Source of the DNA: an uncultured Bacteroidota bacterium
GTDB lineage: Bacteria > Bacteroidota > Bacteroidia > Flavobacteriales > Flavobacteriaceae
Direction: 5' to 3'
Length of the DNA stretch: 64,000 nucleotides
NCBI GenBank assembly: GCA_902584445.1
Contig: CACHZY010000002.1
Location: forward strand, 1 to 64,000
How positions within the stretch are numbered: position 1 is the first letter of the stretch; every line of letters starts with the position of its first letter. Position numbers and translations under genes: made by a program. This document shows positions 8,695-17,473 of the stretch, piece by piece. Under the pieces are notes generated by a model that saw only the letters and a program-made list of their open reading frames with translations, was not told the origin of the DNA and searched no databases.

Positions 8695-10104
8695 ATGGAG
8701 TTTAAAAGTAATAAGAGTTTTATCAAAGAAAACTTTTTGTTAGAAAATAAAACAGCTGAACAGTTGTATTTTGATTACGCAGAATCCATGCCAATTATTG
8801 ACTATCATAATCATTTACCTCCCGATGTTATAGCAAACAACAAACCTTTTGATGGAATTAATGAAATTTGGTTAAGTGGTGATCATTACAAATGGCGAGC
8901 CATGCGAACACTGGGGATTGAAGAAAAATTTATTACTGGGAAAAATACCAGTGATAAAGAAAAATTTGATAAATGGGCCTATACTGTACCTTTTACCGTA
9001 GGTAATCCATTATTTCATTGGACTCATCTTGAACTAGAGCGTTATTTTGATATTAAAATGCTTTTGCAACCCTCTACTTCGAATGAGATATTTAGGGAAA
9101 CCAATCATCAGCTTAAGACACTGCTTCCCAAGCAATTACTTAAAGACATGAGGGTTGAAATGCTATGTACAACAGATGATCCAATTGATGATCTTTCATC
9201 CCATCAAAAAATTTCTTTAAGTTTAGATGGTCCAAAAGTTTTTCCAGGTTTTAGACCTGATAGAATTTTTGGAATAGAGGAGGAAAATTATTTAGATTAT
9301 CTTGACGCTTTAACCAAGGCTTCAGGAAATGAGATACTTGATTTGAATAGTTTACTTGATGCACTTCTATCTCGTATTGCTTTCTTTCACGAAAATGGTT
9401 GTAGGATATCAGATCATGGCCTTGAGTTTACTTATTCATCTCACTATACCTTCAACGAGGTTAATGCAATTCTAAAAAATCGATTACTTGGTAAGATTCC
9501 AAAAGAAGAAGATAAAATGAAGTTTAATTCTTGTGTTTTATTTGAACTTTTTAAAATGTATCATGACTTTGAGTGGACACAGCAGCTCCATTTGGGTGCG
9601 CTTAGGGGAAATAATAAAAAATTAAAAAAACAGTTGGGTGCAGATGTGGGTTGTGATTCTATTGGTGATTTTTCTCAAGCCAAAAACTTATCAAATTTAT
9701 TAGGTAAATTAAACGACATTGATAAGCTGACAAATACTATTTTATATAATCTAAATCCCTCGATGAATGAGGTATTTGCTACTATGCCAGGGAATTTTAA
9801 TAGTGATAAAGTTGAAATTCAATGGGGTACTGCATGGTGGTTCCTAGACCAAAAAGATGGAATGGAGCTTCAAATGCGAACATTATCTAATATGGGCCTA
9901 TTATCAAAATTCATTGGAATGCTTACCGATAGCAGAAGCTTTTTATCATTCCCAAGGCATGAGTATTTTAGAAGGTTACTTTGTAACATGATTGCTATTG
10001 ATATTGAAAATGGAATGTTACCAAATGATATTAGCTTTTTTGGAGAAATGATTCAAAATATTTGCTACCATAACCTTAAAAAATTTATTAAATACAAAAG
10101 CTAA
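8695..10104 (+). CDS. uxaC: Glucuronate isomerase
   Basis: UxaC interconverts D-glucuronate and D-fructuronate (and D-galacturonate and D-tagaturonate), the entry step for free hexuronates. The sequence is complete at 469 residues. It shows the typical N-terminal P-I-I-D-Y-H-N-H-L metal site near residue 34, W-L-S-G-D-H-Y-K-W-R-A-M-R, C-T-T-D-D-P near 155, and the C-terminal G-M-L-T-D-S-R-S-F-L-S-F-P-R-H-E-Y-F-R-R. The stop overlaps the start of the TRAP receptor by one base (TAATG), showing tight translational coupling with transport. Confidence 0.97.
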   Translation: MEFKSNKSFIKENFLLENKTAEQLYFDYAESMPIIDYHNHLPPDVIANNKPFDGINEIWLSGDHYKWRAMRTLGIEEKFITGKNTSDKEKFDKWAYTVPFTVGNPLFHWTHLELERYFDIKMLLQPSTSNEIFRETNHQLKTLLPKQLLKDMRVEMLCTTDDPIDDLSSHQKISLSLDGPKVFPGFRPDRIFGIEEENYLDYLDALTKASGNEILDLNSLLDALLSRIAFFHENGCRISDHGLEFTYSSHYTFNEVNAILKNRLLGKIPKEEDKMKFNSCVLFELFKMYHDFEWTQQLHLGALRGNNKKLKKQLGADVGCDSIGDFSQAKNLSNLLGKLNDIDKLTNTILYNLNPSMNEVFATMPGNFNSDKVEIQWGTAWWFLDQKDGMELQMRTLSNMGLLSKFIGMLTDSRSFLSFPRHEYFRRLLCNMIAIDIENGMLPNDISFFGEMIQNICYHNLKKFIKYKS

Positions 10105-11081
10105 TGAAAAAAAATATCTATCTGATTTCAATTATCCTTTTTTTCACTTTTTCGGCGTGTAATGATTTAACAGTCACAAGAATTATAAGATTAGGCCATG
10201 GTTTAAGCACTAGCCATTCAGTTCATAAAGGTATGGTTCACTTTGGTAAAAAATTGGAAGAGTTATCAAAAGGGAGATTCAAGGTTCAAATATACCCAAG
10301 CCAGCAGCTTGGAACTGAAAGACAATGTGTTGAACTTCTTCAAATTGGAAGTTTAGATATGACAAAGGTCTCAGCAAGTATTTTAGAAAATTTTGCTCCC
10401 AGCATAAAGGTTTTTGGAATTCCTTATATGTTTAGAGATAAAACTCATTGCTTCAATGTACTCGATGGTCCAATTGGAAAGGAATTACTTAATGGAACAG
10501 AAAAATACTGGTTAAAGGGTTTGGGTTATTATGATTCTGGGAGTAGAAGCTTTTATACAATTGATAAATCATTGGTAGGCCCTGACGACTTAGATGGATT
10601 AAAAATTAGGGTTATGGAAAGCCAAACTGCCATTGATATGGTTAAATCACTTGGTGGTTCTCCTACTCCTATCTCTTGGGGAGAACTTTATACAGCTCTT
10701 CAACAGGGTGTGGTTGATGGGGCTGAAAATAATCCACCTAGCTTTTATCTCTCCAGACACTACGAGGTATGTAAATATTATGTTTTGGATGAACACACAA
10801 CAGTACCAGACGTTGTATTAATGAGTACTCATTTATGGAACTCATTGAGTAGTCAGGAACAAGATTGGATTCAAAAAGCGATTGATTTATCAGTTGTAGA
10901 GCAACGCCGACTATGGCTTGAGTCAGAGCGAGAATCCCTCGAAGCTGTTCAGGCTGCGGGTGTTCAAGTTAGCTATCCTGATAAAACTTTGTTTTCAGAA
11001 AAGTCAAAATCTGTACTTGATGAATATCAAAAGGACCCAGATTTGAAAATATTTATCGAAAAAATAAAAAACACTCAATGA
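10104..11081 (+). CDS. TRAP transporter substrate-binding protein (DctP family)
   Basis: The extracytoplasmic receptor of a tripartite ATP-independent transporter. It starts with a short hydrophobic signal ending F-S-A-C, so it is probably a lipoprotein, unlike most soluble DctP proteins. The mature part has the family pattern: L-G-H-G-L near residue 31, I-Y-P-S-Q-Q-L-G-T-E-R near 70, L-K-I-R-V-M-E-S with the conserved Arg that clamps the substrate carboxylate, and G-V-V-D-G-A-E-N-N-P. TRAP systems import organic acids; in a glucuronate/KDG operon the cargo is most likely a hexuronate or an unsaturated uronate. The 3' end overlaps the DctQ start by 4 bases. Confidence 0.94.
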   Translation: MKKNIYLISIILFFTFSACNDLTVTRIIRLGHGLSTSHSVHKGMVHFGKKLEELSKGRFKVQIYPSQQLGTERQCVELLQIGSLDMTKVSASILENFAPSIKVFGIPYMFRDKTHCFNVLDGPIGKELLNGTEKYWLKGLGYYDSGSRSFYTIDKSLVGPDDLDGLKIRVMESQTAIDMVKSLGGSPTPISWGELYTALQQGVVDGAENNPPSFYLSRHYEVCKYYVLDEHTTVPDVVLMSTHLWNSLSSQEQDWIQKAIDLSVVEQRRLWLESERESLEAVQAAGVQVSYPDKTLFSEKSKSVLDEYQKDPDLKIFIEKIKNTQ

Positions 11082-11551
11082 ATATGAAGCTAAGATCTCA
11101 AATTGATTCAGTATTGGAAAAAATTCTTGTCATTATAATGTCATTTATGGTAATTAATGTTTTATGGCAGGTTTTTTCGCGATATATTTTGACCAATCCG
11201 AGCTCATTCACTGATGAACTTGCCCGTTACCTTATGATTTGGGTTGGTGTGCTTGGAGCTGCTTATGTTGCTGGAAAAGGAAATCATGTTGCCATAACAT
11301 ACTTTTCAGAAAAATTTAGCCCTAATAATTTAAAAAGAGTAAAGGTTGCAATAAATCTGATCATATTGGGATTTGCCTTTTTTGGTATGCTAGTTGGTGG
11401 TCTAAGGTTAGTTTATATAACTATGGTACTTGAACAACTTTCACCGTCACTTAAAATCCCACTTGGAATAGTCTATGCTGTGATACCTTTGAGTGGCATA
11501 TTAATTATTTATTATAAAATTTTAGATTTAAAAAACATGCGTCATGATTGA
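11078..11551 (+). CDS. TRAP transporter small membrane subunit (DctQ family)
   Basis: A 157-residue protein with four predicted membrane helices, as usual for DctQ. The family segment V-F-S-R-Y-I-L-T-N-P-S-S-F-T-D-E-L-A-R-Y follows the first helix, and W-V-G-V-L-G-A-A-Y lies in the second. It bridges the receptor and the large subunit. The start overlaps the receptor gene by 4 bases and its end overlaps the DctM gene by 8 bases. Confidence 0.94.
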   Translation: MNMKLRSQIDSVLEKILVIIMSFMVINVLWQVFSRYILTNPSSFTDELARYLMIWVGVLGAAYVAGKGNHVAITYFSEKFSPNNLKRVKVAINLIILGFAFFGMLVGGLRLVYITMVLEQLSPSLKIPLGIVYAVIPLSGILIIYYKILDLKNMRHD

Positions 11552-12842
11552 ATTTTTACCTGTTCTAGTCCTCGTACTCACTTTTGTTGTACTATTAATA
11601 ATAGGTGTTCCTGTCGCATGGTGTATAGCAATATCTTCTATGTTCACCCTGATGCTTGCTATGCCTGTTTCGGCTGCTACTACGACTGTTTCTCAAAGAA
11701 TTGCGACTGGACTAGATAGTTTTGCTTTGCTTGCTATTCCTTTTTTTATCCTATCTGGGCAAATTATGAGTAAGGGTGGTATAGCTAATCGATTGATTTC
11801 ATTTGCAAAGACCCTAGTTGGTTTTTTACCCGGAGGGCTAGCATTAATAAATATTGTTTCTGCGATGTTAATGGGAGCTATTGCTGGGTCTGCAATGGCA
11901 TCTGCCTCTGCAATGGGAACAATATTAGGTCCAGAGATGGAAAAAGAAGGTTATTCTAAGGAGTTTGGTGCTGCTGTAAATATAACATCTTCAACAACTG
12001 GACTAGTTATTCCTCCCAGTAATACCCTAATTGTCTATTCCCTTGCTAGTGGTGGAGTTTCAATTGCTGCATTGTTCTTAGCTGGATATATACCAGGAAT
12101 TTTAACCGGATTATTGATGATGATTGTCGCAATGATTTGGGCAAAAAAGAATAATTACCCAGTTGGTAAACGCTCCTCTTTAAAAGAGGTTTTTGTTAAG
12201 TTTATCGATGCATTTCCAAGTTTACTATTATTAGTAATTGTTATAGGTGGTATTATAGGGGGAATTTTTACTGCAACAGAGGCTTCTGCTGTAGCCGTTC
12301 TTTATACTTTACTACTTTCCATTTACTATAAAGAAATGTCATTTAAAGATTTGCCAAAGGTTATATTGGAGTCAGTAGAAACTACTTCAATTGTTATGTT
12401 ATTAATTGGTGCATCAATGTGTATGTCATGGGTGCTTTCATATGAAAATATTCCTCAGGATATCAGTAATGCTTTATTGTCTATTAGTGATAATAAAATA
12501 ATTATATTATTAATGATTAATGTAATTTTATTAGCTGTTGGTGTTTTTATGGATGCTACTCCTGCCGTACTTATTTTCACTCCGATTTTCCTACCTATTG
12601 TAACTGCCTTAGGTATGGATCCAACCCATTTTGGTATTGTACTTATGCTTAATCTTTGTATAGGCCTTTGCACCCCTCCAGTGGGATCAGTTTTATTTGT
12701 TGGTGTTGGTATTGCAAAAACAACAATTTCCAAGGTTATTAAACCACTAATCCCTTTATTCCTGGTTATGATTCTATCTTTATTTCTAGTAACTTATATA
12801 CCTCAATTGAGCTTGTGGCTACCTGAATTCTTTGGTGTTTAA
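11544..12842 (+). CDS. TRAP transporter large membrane subunit (DctM family)
   Basis: The sodium-driven translocation subunit, 432 residues with about 12 hydrophobic segments. Family motifs are visible: I-P-F-F-I-L-S-G-Q-I-M near residue 66, M-G-A-I-A-G-S-A-M-A-S-A-S-A-M-G, I-P-P-S-N-T-L-I-V-Y, F-T-A-T-E-A-S-A-V-A-V, and the C-terminal N-L-C-I-G-L-C-T-P-P-V-G. With the preceding two genes it completes a TRAP system, so the operon has two independent importers (this and the MFS porter). Confidence 0.96.
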   Translation: MIEFLPVLVLVLTFVVLLIIGVPVAWCIAISSMFTLMLAMPVSAATTTVSQRIATGLDSFALLAIPFFILSGQIMSKGGIANRLISFAKTLVGFLPGGLALINIVSAMLMGAIAGSAMASASAMGTILGPEMEKEGYSKEFGAAVNITSSTTGLVIPPSNTLIVYSLASGGVSIAALFLAGYIPGILTGLLMMIVAMIWAKKNNYPVGKRSSLKEVFVKFIDAFPSLLLLVIVIGGIIGGIFTATEASAVAVLYTLLLSIYYKEMSFKDLPKVILESVETTSIVMLLIGASMCMSWVLSYENIPQDISNALLSISDNKIIILLMINVILLAVGVFMDATPAVLIFTPIFLPIVTALGMDPTHFGIVLMLNLCIGLCTPPVGSVLFVGVGIAKTTISKVIKPLIPLFLVMILSLFLVTYIPQLSLWLPEFFGV

Positions 12843-12853
12843 AAAATCACATA

Positions 12854-14032
12854 ATGAAAAAATATAGTAACATAAAATTAAATATAATACCGCTTCTTTT
12901 CATTAGTATTATTTCAACACTATCTTGTTCTTCTGAACCATTTTCAATTGAACTTAATAATCAACTGGATTTTTCCAGGCGAGCCGAGACAGTTGAGATT
13001 CATATAAATAAAATTCCAGAATCAATTCAATCATCTATTGAAAAAATAGGTATTTATGACGTCGAAAAAGGAACTTTTTTGACTAAACAACTAATCGATA
13101 TGAATCAGGACGGCTTAATGGATTTGCTCCTTTTTCAGCCAAATTTACCTCCTATGTCATCAAAGATTTTCCATTTAAAATTACAGCCTGAAATGATTGA
13201 TACTTTTGATAACTGTTTTTCAAGGATTGTACCAGAGAGAATTGACGACTACACATGGGAAAATGATAAAGTTGCTTTTAGGACATATGGACCTGCTGCG
13301 CAGTTGTTGGTTGAAGGGGGTAAAAAGGGAGGAATCATTTCCAGTGGTATCGATTGTTGGTTAAAGAAAGTTGATTACCCTATTATTAATAAGTGGTACA
13401 AAGAGAGTGAAGAAAAAGGTATCAGTTATCATGAAGATCATGGTGAGGGATTAGATAATTATCACGTTGGCACTAGTCGAGGAGCTGGAGGATTAGCTTT
13501 AAAGATGGGAAAAAAATATTATATATCTAAAAACTTTATAAATCACGAAACTATTTCTAATGGACCTTTGCGTACCGTTTTTAGATTACAATATGAAGAT
13601 TGGGATAGCCCACACGGAAAAATTAGTGAACATAAAATCATTAGTTTAGATATAGGCAGTAATCTCTCTAAAATTGAAGTAAATATTAAAGGAACTAATA
13701 AGATTTCTGCGGGAATTTCCTTACAAGAGAATAATGGATCTATTATAGAGATTAATAACGGAATATTGTTAAAACAGAATCACTTTGAAACCATACTAAG
13801 CAATGTGTTATTAACTTCATCAAAATACTACGATGGCTTTCATGTATACAATCCTAAAATAAAGGATAAGAATCATGTATTTTTAGATTTTAAATTAAAA
13901 GAGGGCAAATTGGTTTATTATTCAGGGTTTCACTGGTCTGAAAGCAAACAATTTAAAGATCATTCAAGTTGGGAAGCTCATTTAAATCGGCTTGCAGTAA
14001 AAATTGACAATCCAATTCAAATTAAATATTAA
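12854..14032 (+). CDS. DUF4861-family lipoprotein
   Basis: The signal ends in S-T-L-S-C, so this is a lipoprotein facing the periplasm or the cell surface. The 392-residue protein has the mark of the DUF4861 family near residue 195: Y-H-E-D-H-G-E-G-L-D-N-Y followed by V-G-T-S-R-G-A-G-G. Members occur in pectin, ulvan and other uronate loci beside unsaturated glucuronyl hydrolases. The biochemical role is not established to my knowledge; conserved His, Asp and Glu residues suggest an enzyme. Here it is embedded between the transporter and KdgK, so it probably processes an unsaturated or decorated oligouronide before uptake. Confidence 0.85.
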   Translation: MKKYSNIKLNIIPLLFISIISTLSCSSEPFSIELNNQLDFSRRAETVEIHINKIPESIQSSIEKIGIYDVEKGTFLTKQLIDMNQDGLMDLLLFQPNLPPMSSKIFHLKLQPEMIDTFDNCFSRIVPERIDDYTWENDKVAFRTYGPAAQLLVEGGKKGGIISSGIDCWLKKVDYPIINKWYKESEEKGISYHEDHGEGLDNYHVGTSRGAGGLALKMGKKYYISKNFINHETISNGPLRTVFRLQYEDWDSPHGKISEHKIISLDIGSNLSKIEVNIKGTNKISAGISLQENNGSIIEINNGILLKQNHFETILSNVLLTSSKYYDGFHVYNPKIKDKNHVFLDFKLKEGKLVYYSGFHWSESKQFKDHSSWEAHLNRLAVKIDNPIQIKY

Positions 14033-14041
14033 ATAAAATTG

Positions 14042-15082
14042 ATGAAAAAAGTAGTGACATTTGGAGAAATTATGTTGAGACTTTCTCCCCCCAGTAACTT
14101 AAGATTATCTCAAGCTAACAGTTTTGATGTTATTTATGGAGGAGGTGAATCTAATGTTGCCGTATCTCTAGCTAATTATGGTGTTCCAGTTGAATTTGTT
14201 ACAAGGTTGCCCAAAAATGATCTTGGAGCATGTGCAATGATGGAGATGAGAAAAAGGGGAGTTGGAACTAAAAATATTGTATATGGAGGTGATCGCTTAG
14301 GAATTTACTTCTTAGAAACAGGTGCCGTAAGCAGAGGAAGTAAAGTAATATATGACCGTGCTCATTCTTCTATGGCTGAAATAAATGCTGGAATTGTTGA
14401 CTGGGACTCTGCTTTAGAAGGTGTTGGTTGGTTTCATTGGACAGGAATTACTCCTGCAATTTCTCAAGGAGCCGCAGAAGCTTGCTTGGAGGCAGTTAAA
14501 ATTGCAAGTGAAAAAGGAATAACAGTCTCTACAGACCTTAATTATCGTGCAAAATTATGGAAATATGGACAATCTTCGGAACCTATTATGACTGAGCTTA
14601 CTTCCTATTGCGACATTATATTAGGTAATGAAGAAGATGCTGAAAAACACTTTGGTATTAAACCTGAGGGATTAGATATCACTACACAAGGAGATCAAGT
14701 TAAGGCGGAAGCATTTCAGTCTGTTTGTGAGCAAATGATGAATAAGTTTCCTAAGGCGAAAAAGGTAATTACTACCTTACGAGGCTCTATCTCAGCATCC
14801 CATAATACATGGGCTGGAATTTTATACGACGGAACAAATATTTATAGCAGTCCTGAATATCAAATTACTCATATCGTAGATCGTGTTGGAGGAGGGGACT
14901 CTTTTATGGGTGGGTTGATTTATGGTTTATTAAAATATTCTAATGATGACCAAAATGCGCTTAACTTTGCAGTGGCAGCCTCTTGCTTAAAGCATACTAT
15001 CAAAGGAGATGCCAACTTAGTTACTGTTGAAGAAGTAGAAAAATTAATGGGTGGCGATGCCAGTGGCCGAGTCGCTAGATAA
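14042..15082 (+). CDS. kdgK: 2-keto-3-deoxygluconate kinase (PfkB family)
   Basis: KdgK phosphorylates 2-keto-3-deoxygluconate to KDPG. The ATG at 14042 is chosen over a TTG one codon upstream. The start V-T-F-G-E-I-M-L-R-L-S-P is typical for KdgK-like kinases, followed by the G-G-G-E-S-N-V-A sugar-binding segment near residue 35. The PfkB C-terminal motif is D-R-V-G-G-G-D at residues 280-286, with Asp286 as the catalytic base (GGGD in place of GAGD). The KdgA start is 7 bases after the stop. Confidence 0.94.
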   Translation: MKKVVTFGEIMLRLSPPSNLRLSQANSFDVIYGGGESNVAVSLANYGVPVEFVTRLPKNDLGACAMMEMRKRGVGTKNIVYGGDRLGIYFLETGAVSRGSKVIYDRAHSSMAEINAGIVDWDSALEGVGWFHWTGITPAISQGAAEACLEAVKIASEKGITVSTDLNYRAKLWKYGQSSEPIMTELTSYCDIILGNEEDAEKHFGIKPEGLDITTQGDQVKAEAFQSVCEQMMNKFPKAKKVITTLRGSISASHNTWAGILYDGTNIYSSPEYQITHIVDRVGGGDSFMGGLIYGLLKYSNDDQNALNFAVAASCLKHTIKGDANLVTVEEVEKLMGGDASGRVAR

Positions 15083-15089
15083 CTTAATT

Positions 15090-15758
15090 ATGGCAAAATT
15101 TACAAGATTAGAAGTAGCAACGAAAATGGTAGAGACTGGTATGGTTCCATTATTCTATCATGGTGATATTGAAGTCGCTAAAAAAACCTTAAAAGCTTGC
15201 TATCAAGGTGGTGCAAGATTATTGGAATTTACAAGTAGGGGAGACTTTGCTCACCAGATATTTGAAGAGTTAAACAATTATGTGCTAGCTGAACTTCCAG
15301 AGATGATTTTAGGAGTAGGCTCAATTACCGATGCTGCGGCTGCATCACTTTATATGCAATTGGGAGCTAATTTTATAGTTACTCCAGTTTTAAGAGAGGA
15401 TATTGCTCAAGTATGTAATAGAAGAAAGGTTCTTTGGTCTGCTGGATGTGGCTCCTTATCGGAAATTGCAAAGGCAGAGGAATTAGGTGGAGAAATAATT
15501 AAATTATTTCCTGGAAGCATTTATGGTCCAGATTTTGTAAAGGCGATTAAAGGACCTCAGCCATGGACGAGTATTATGCCTACAGGAGGAGTGAGCACCG
15601 AAGAGGATAACTTAAAATCTTGGTTTGACGCCGGTGTAGTTTGTGTGGGAATGGGGTCAAAATTAATATCCAAAGAAGTTTTGGCTAATCATGATTTTGA
15701 GGCCTTAGAAAATAGGGTTAAAATTACATTGGCATTAATACAAAAATTAAAAAAATAA
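15090..15758 (+). CDS. kdgA: KDPG aldolase (bifunctional KHG/KDPG type)
   Basis: This class I aldolase cleaves 2-keto-3-deoxy-6-phosphogluconate into pyruvate and glyceraldehyde-3-phosphate. The ATG at 15090 is chosen; an upstream GTG at 15051 would overlap kdgK and add residues absent from the family. At 222 residues it is of normal length. The Schiff-base Lys138 lies in I-K-L-F-P-G-S, and other family parts are G-G-A-R-L-L-E-F-T-S-R-G, L-G-V-G-S-I-T-D and M-P-T-G-G-V. It ends one base before kduI. Confidence 0.95.
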   Translation: MAKFTRLEVATKMVETGMVPLFYHGDIEVAKKTLKACYQGGARLLEFTSRGDFAHQIFEELNNYVLAELPEMILGVGSITDAAAASLYMQLGANFIVTPVLREDIAQVCNRRKVLWSAGCGSLSEIAKAEELGGEIIKLFPGSIYGPDFVKAIKGPQPWTSIMPTGGVSTEEDNLKSWFDAGVVCVGMGSKLISKEVLANHDFEALENRVKITLALIQKLKK

Positions 15759-15759
15759 A

Positions 15760-16602
15760 ATGAACGATAACTATTATGTTCGCTATGCTGTTGGACCCAG
15801 AGAGACAAATCAAATGGGTACAGAAGCATTACGAGACGAATTTTTGATTGATCAGGTTTTTGGAATTGATCAAATCAATTGGATTTACACCCATTATGAT
15901 CGATATGTTGTCGGTGGTGTTATTCCAAAAAAAATAGTAGTTAAATTGGAAACTATTGATCCTTTAAAGGCAAACTTTTTTCTTGAAAGACGTGAAATGG
16001 GTATCATTAATGTTGGTGGAAATGGTTCTGTAACTGCTGATGGAATCAACTACAGTCTTGGATATAAAGAGGCACTTTATTTAGGTAGGGGGACAAAAGA
16101 AGTTTCTTTCTCTAGTGAAGAGATTACATCTCCAGCAAAGTTTTATATAAATTCAACCCCTGCTCATCAAGCTTACCCTAGTAGAAAAGTAGGTAGAGAT
16201 GAAGCAGAAATTGTGAATTTAGGAACATCTGAAACTGCAAATGCCCGAACCATTAGAAAACTGATAGTTAACAGTATTTTGCCGACATGCCAGTTACAAA
16301 TGGGAATGACTGAACTAAAGTCTGGTTCAGTATGGAATACAATGCCAGCTCATGTGCATGATAGAAGGATGGAAGTTTATTTTTATTTTGAGGTTCCTGA
16401 GGATCAAGCTGTTTGTCATTTCATGGGAGCACCAAATGAAACAAGACATATATGGATGGCAAATGAACAAGCAGTTATTTCACCTCCTTGGTCTATTCAT
16501 TCAGGATCAGGTACTTCTAGCTATATTTTTATTTGGGGAATGGCAGGTGAAAATTTAGATTATGGCGATATGGACGGCTGTCCAATACCCAGTTTAAGAT
16601 AA
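15760..16602 (+). CDS. kduI: 5-keto-4-deoxyuronate isomerase
   Basis: KduI converts 5-keto-4-deoxyuronate, formed from the 4,5-unsaturated uronate released after polysaccharide lyases, to 2,5-diketo-3-deoxygluconate. The protein has 280 residues, standard for the family. The cupin zinc site is complete: His198, His200, Glu205 (P-A-H-V-H-D-R-R-M-E) and His247 in P-P-W-S-I-H-S-G. Its presence shows that the organism takes up unsaturated uronates, so a lyase must act upstream even though none is in this window. Confidence 0.96.
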   Translation: MNDNYYVRYAVGPRETNQMGTEALRDEFLIDQVFGIDQINWIYTHYDRYVVGGVIPKKIVVKLETIDPLKANFFLERREMGIINVGGNGSVTADGINYSLGYKEALYLGRGTKEVSFSSEEITSPAKFYINSTPAHQAYPSRKVGRDEAEIVNLGTSETANARTIRKLIVNSILPTCQLQMGMTELKSGSVWNTMPAHVHDRRMEVYFYFEVPEDQAVCHFMGAPNETRHIWMANEQAVISPPWSIHSGSGTSSYIFIWGMAGENLDYGDMDGCPIPSLR

Positions 16603-16607
16603 AACAT

Positions 16608-17402
16608 ATGAGTACATCATTATTTGATTTAACTGGAAAGATTGCTTTGGTAACTGGTGCTACCCACGGACTAGGAATGGCAATGGCTAGAGGTATTGGG
16701 ATGGCTGGAGCCAAGGTAATTATTAATGGGAATAGTTCGCAACAGAAAATAGATAACGCAGTATCCGAATTTATTCAGGAGGGGATTGACGCCTGTGGCT
16801 ATCGTTTTGATGTAACTGACGAAAAATCCGTAATGGATTCTGTAGGTAAAATTGAATCAGAGTTAGGTCCAATTGATATTTTAGTAAATAACGCTGGTAT
16901 TATAAAGCGAACTCCACTTGCTGAGATGGCGGTTGAAGATTTTGAGCAAGTTATCAATGTAGATTTGATTAGCCCTTTTATTGTCTCAAAATCTGTAATC
17001 AAAGGGATGATAGATAGAAAATCAGGTAAAATAATAAATATTTGTTCCATGATGAGTGAGTTGGGTAGAAATACCGTTGGTGCTTATGCTGCGGCAAAAG
17101 GCGGACTAAAAATGCTTACAAAAAATATGTGTGTTGAATGGGCAAGACATAACATACAAGTAAACGGAATAGGCCCTGGATATTTTGCAACAGAACAAAC
17201 TAAACCTATCCGTGTTAATGGAAACCCTTTTAACGAGTTCATTGTTAATAGAACTCCATCAGGAGCATGGGGTGAACCAGATCAGCTTCAAGGAGCTGCT
17301 GTTTTTCTTAGTTCAAAGGCAAGTGATTTTGTAAATGGACAAATTATTTATGTTGACGGTGGGATCTTAGCAACTATTGGCAAACCAAATAATGAGGCAT
17401 AA
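16608..17402 (+). CDS. kduD: 2-deoxy-D-gluconate 3-dehydrogenase / diketo-deoxygluconate reductase
   Basis: A 264-residue SDR enzyme that reduces 2,5-diketo-3-deoxygluconate to 2-keto-3-deoxygluconate with NAD(P)H, the step after KduI. Motifs: T-G-A-T-H-G-L-G near residue 17 for the nucleotide, N-N-A-G-I, catalytic Tyr160 and Lys164 in Y-A-A-A-K, and I-G-P-G-Y-F-A-T-E. It is the last gene of the operon, 5 bases after kduI. It is a paralogue of the SDR at 6680, with low identity and a different expected substrate. The short AT-rich gap to the convergent epimerase (17403-17473) holds no clear terminator. Confidence 0.95.
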   Translation: MSTSLFDLTGKIALVTGATHGLGMAMARGIGMAGAKVIINGNSSQQKIDNAVSEFIQEGIDACGYRFDVTDEKSVMDSVGKIESELGPIDILVNNAGIIKRTPLAEMAVEDFEQVINVDLISPFIVSKSVIKGMIDRKSGKIINICSMMSELGRNTVGAYAAAKGGLKMLTKNMCVEWARHNIQVNGIGPGYFATEQTKPIRVNGNPFNEFIVNRTPSGAWGEPDQLQGAAVFLSSKASDFVNGQIIYVDGGILATIGKPNNEA

Positions 17403-17473
17403 ATTTATTTTAGTTTACTTGCTATTATAATATCTAATTTAAATTTGGAGCTATTAATTTTAAACAGATTATT

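Noticed and set aside
12455-12733. Minus-strand open frame inside the DctM gene
   Set aside because: Antisense shadow of a conserved membrane protein; composition follows the complement of its codons.
14039-14041. TTG as the start of kdgK
   Set aside because: An ATG follows directly and fits the family N terminus.
15051-15089. GTG start for kdgA inside kdgK
   Set aside because: It would add 13 residues not found in KDPG aldolases and overlap the kinase gene; the ATG at 15090 fits better.
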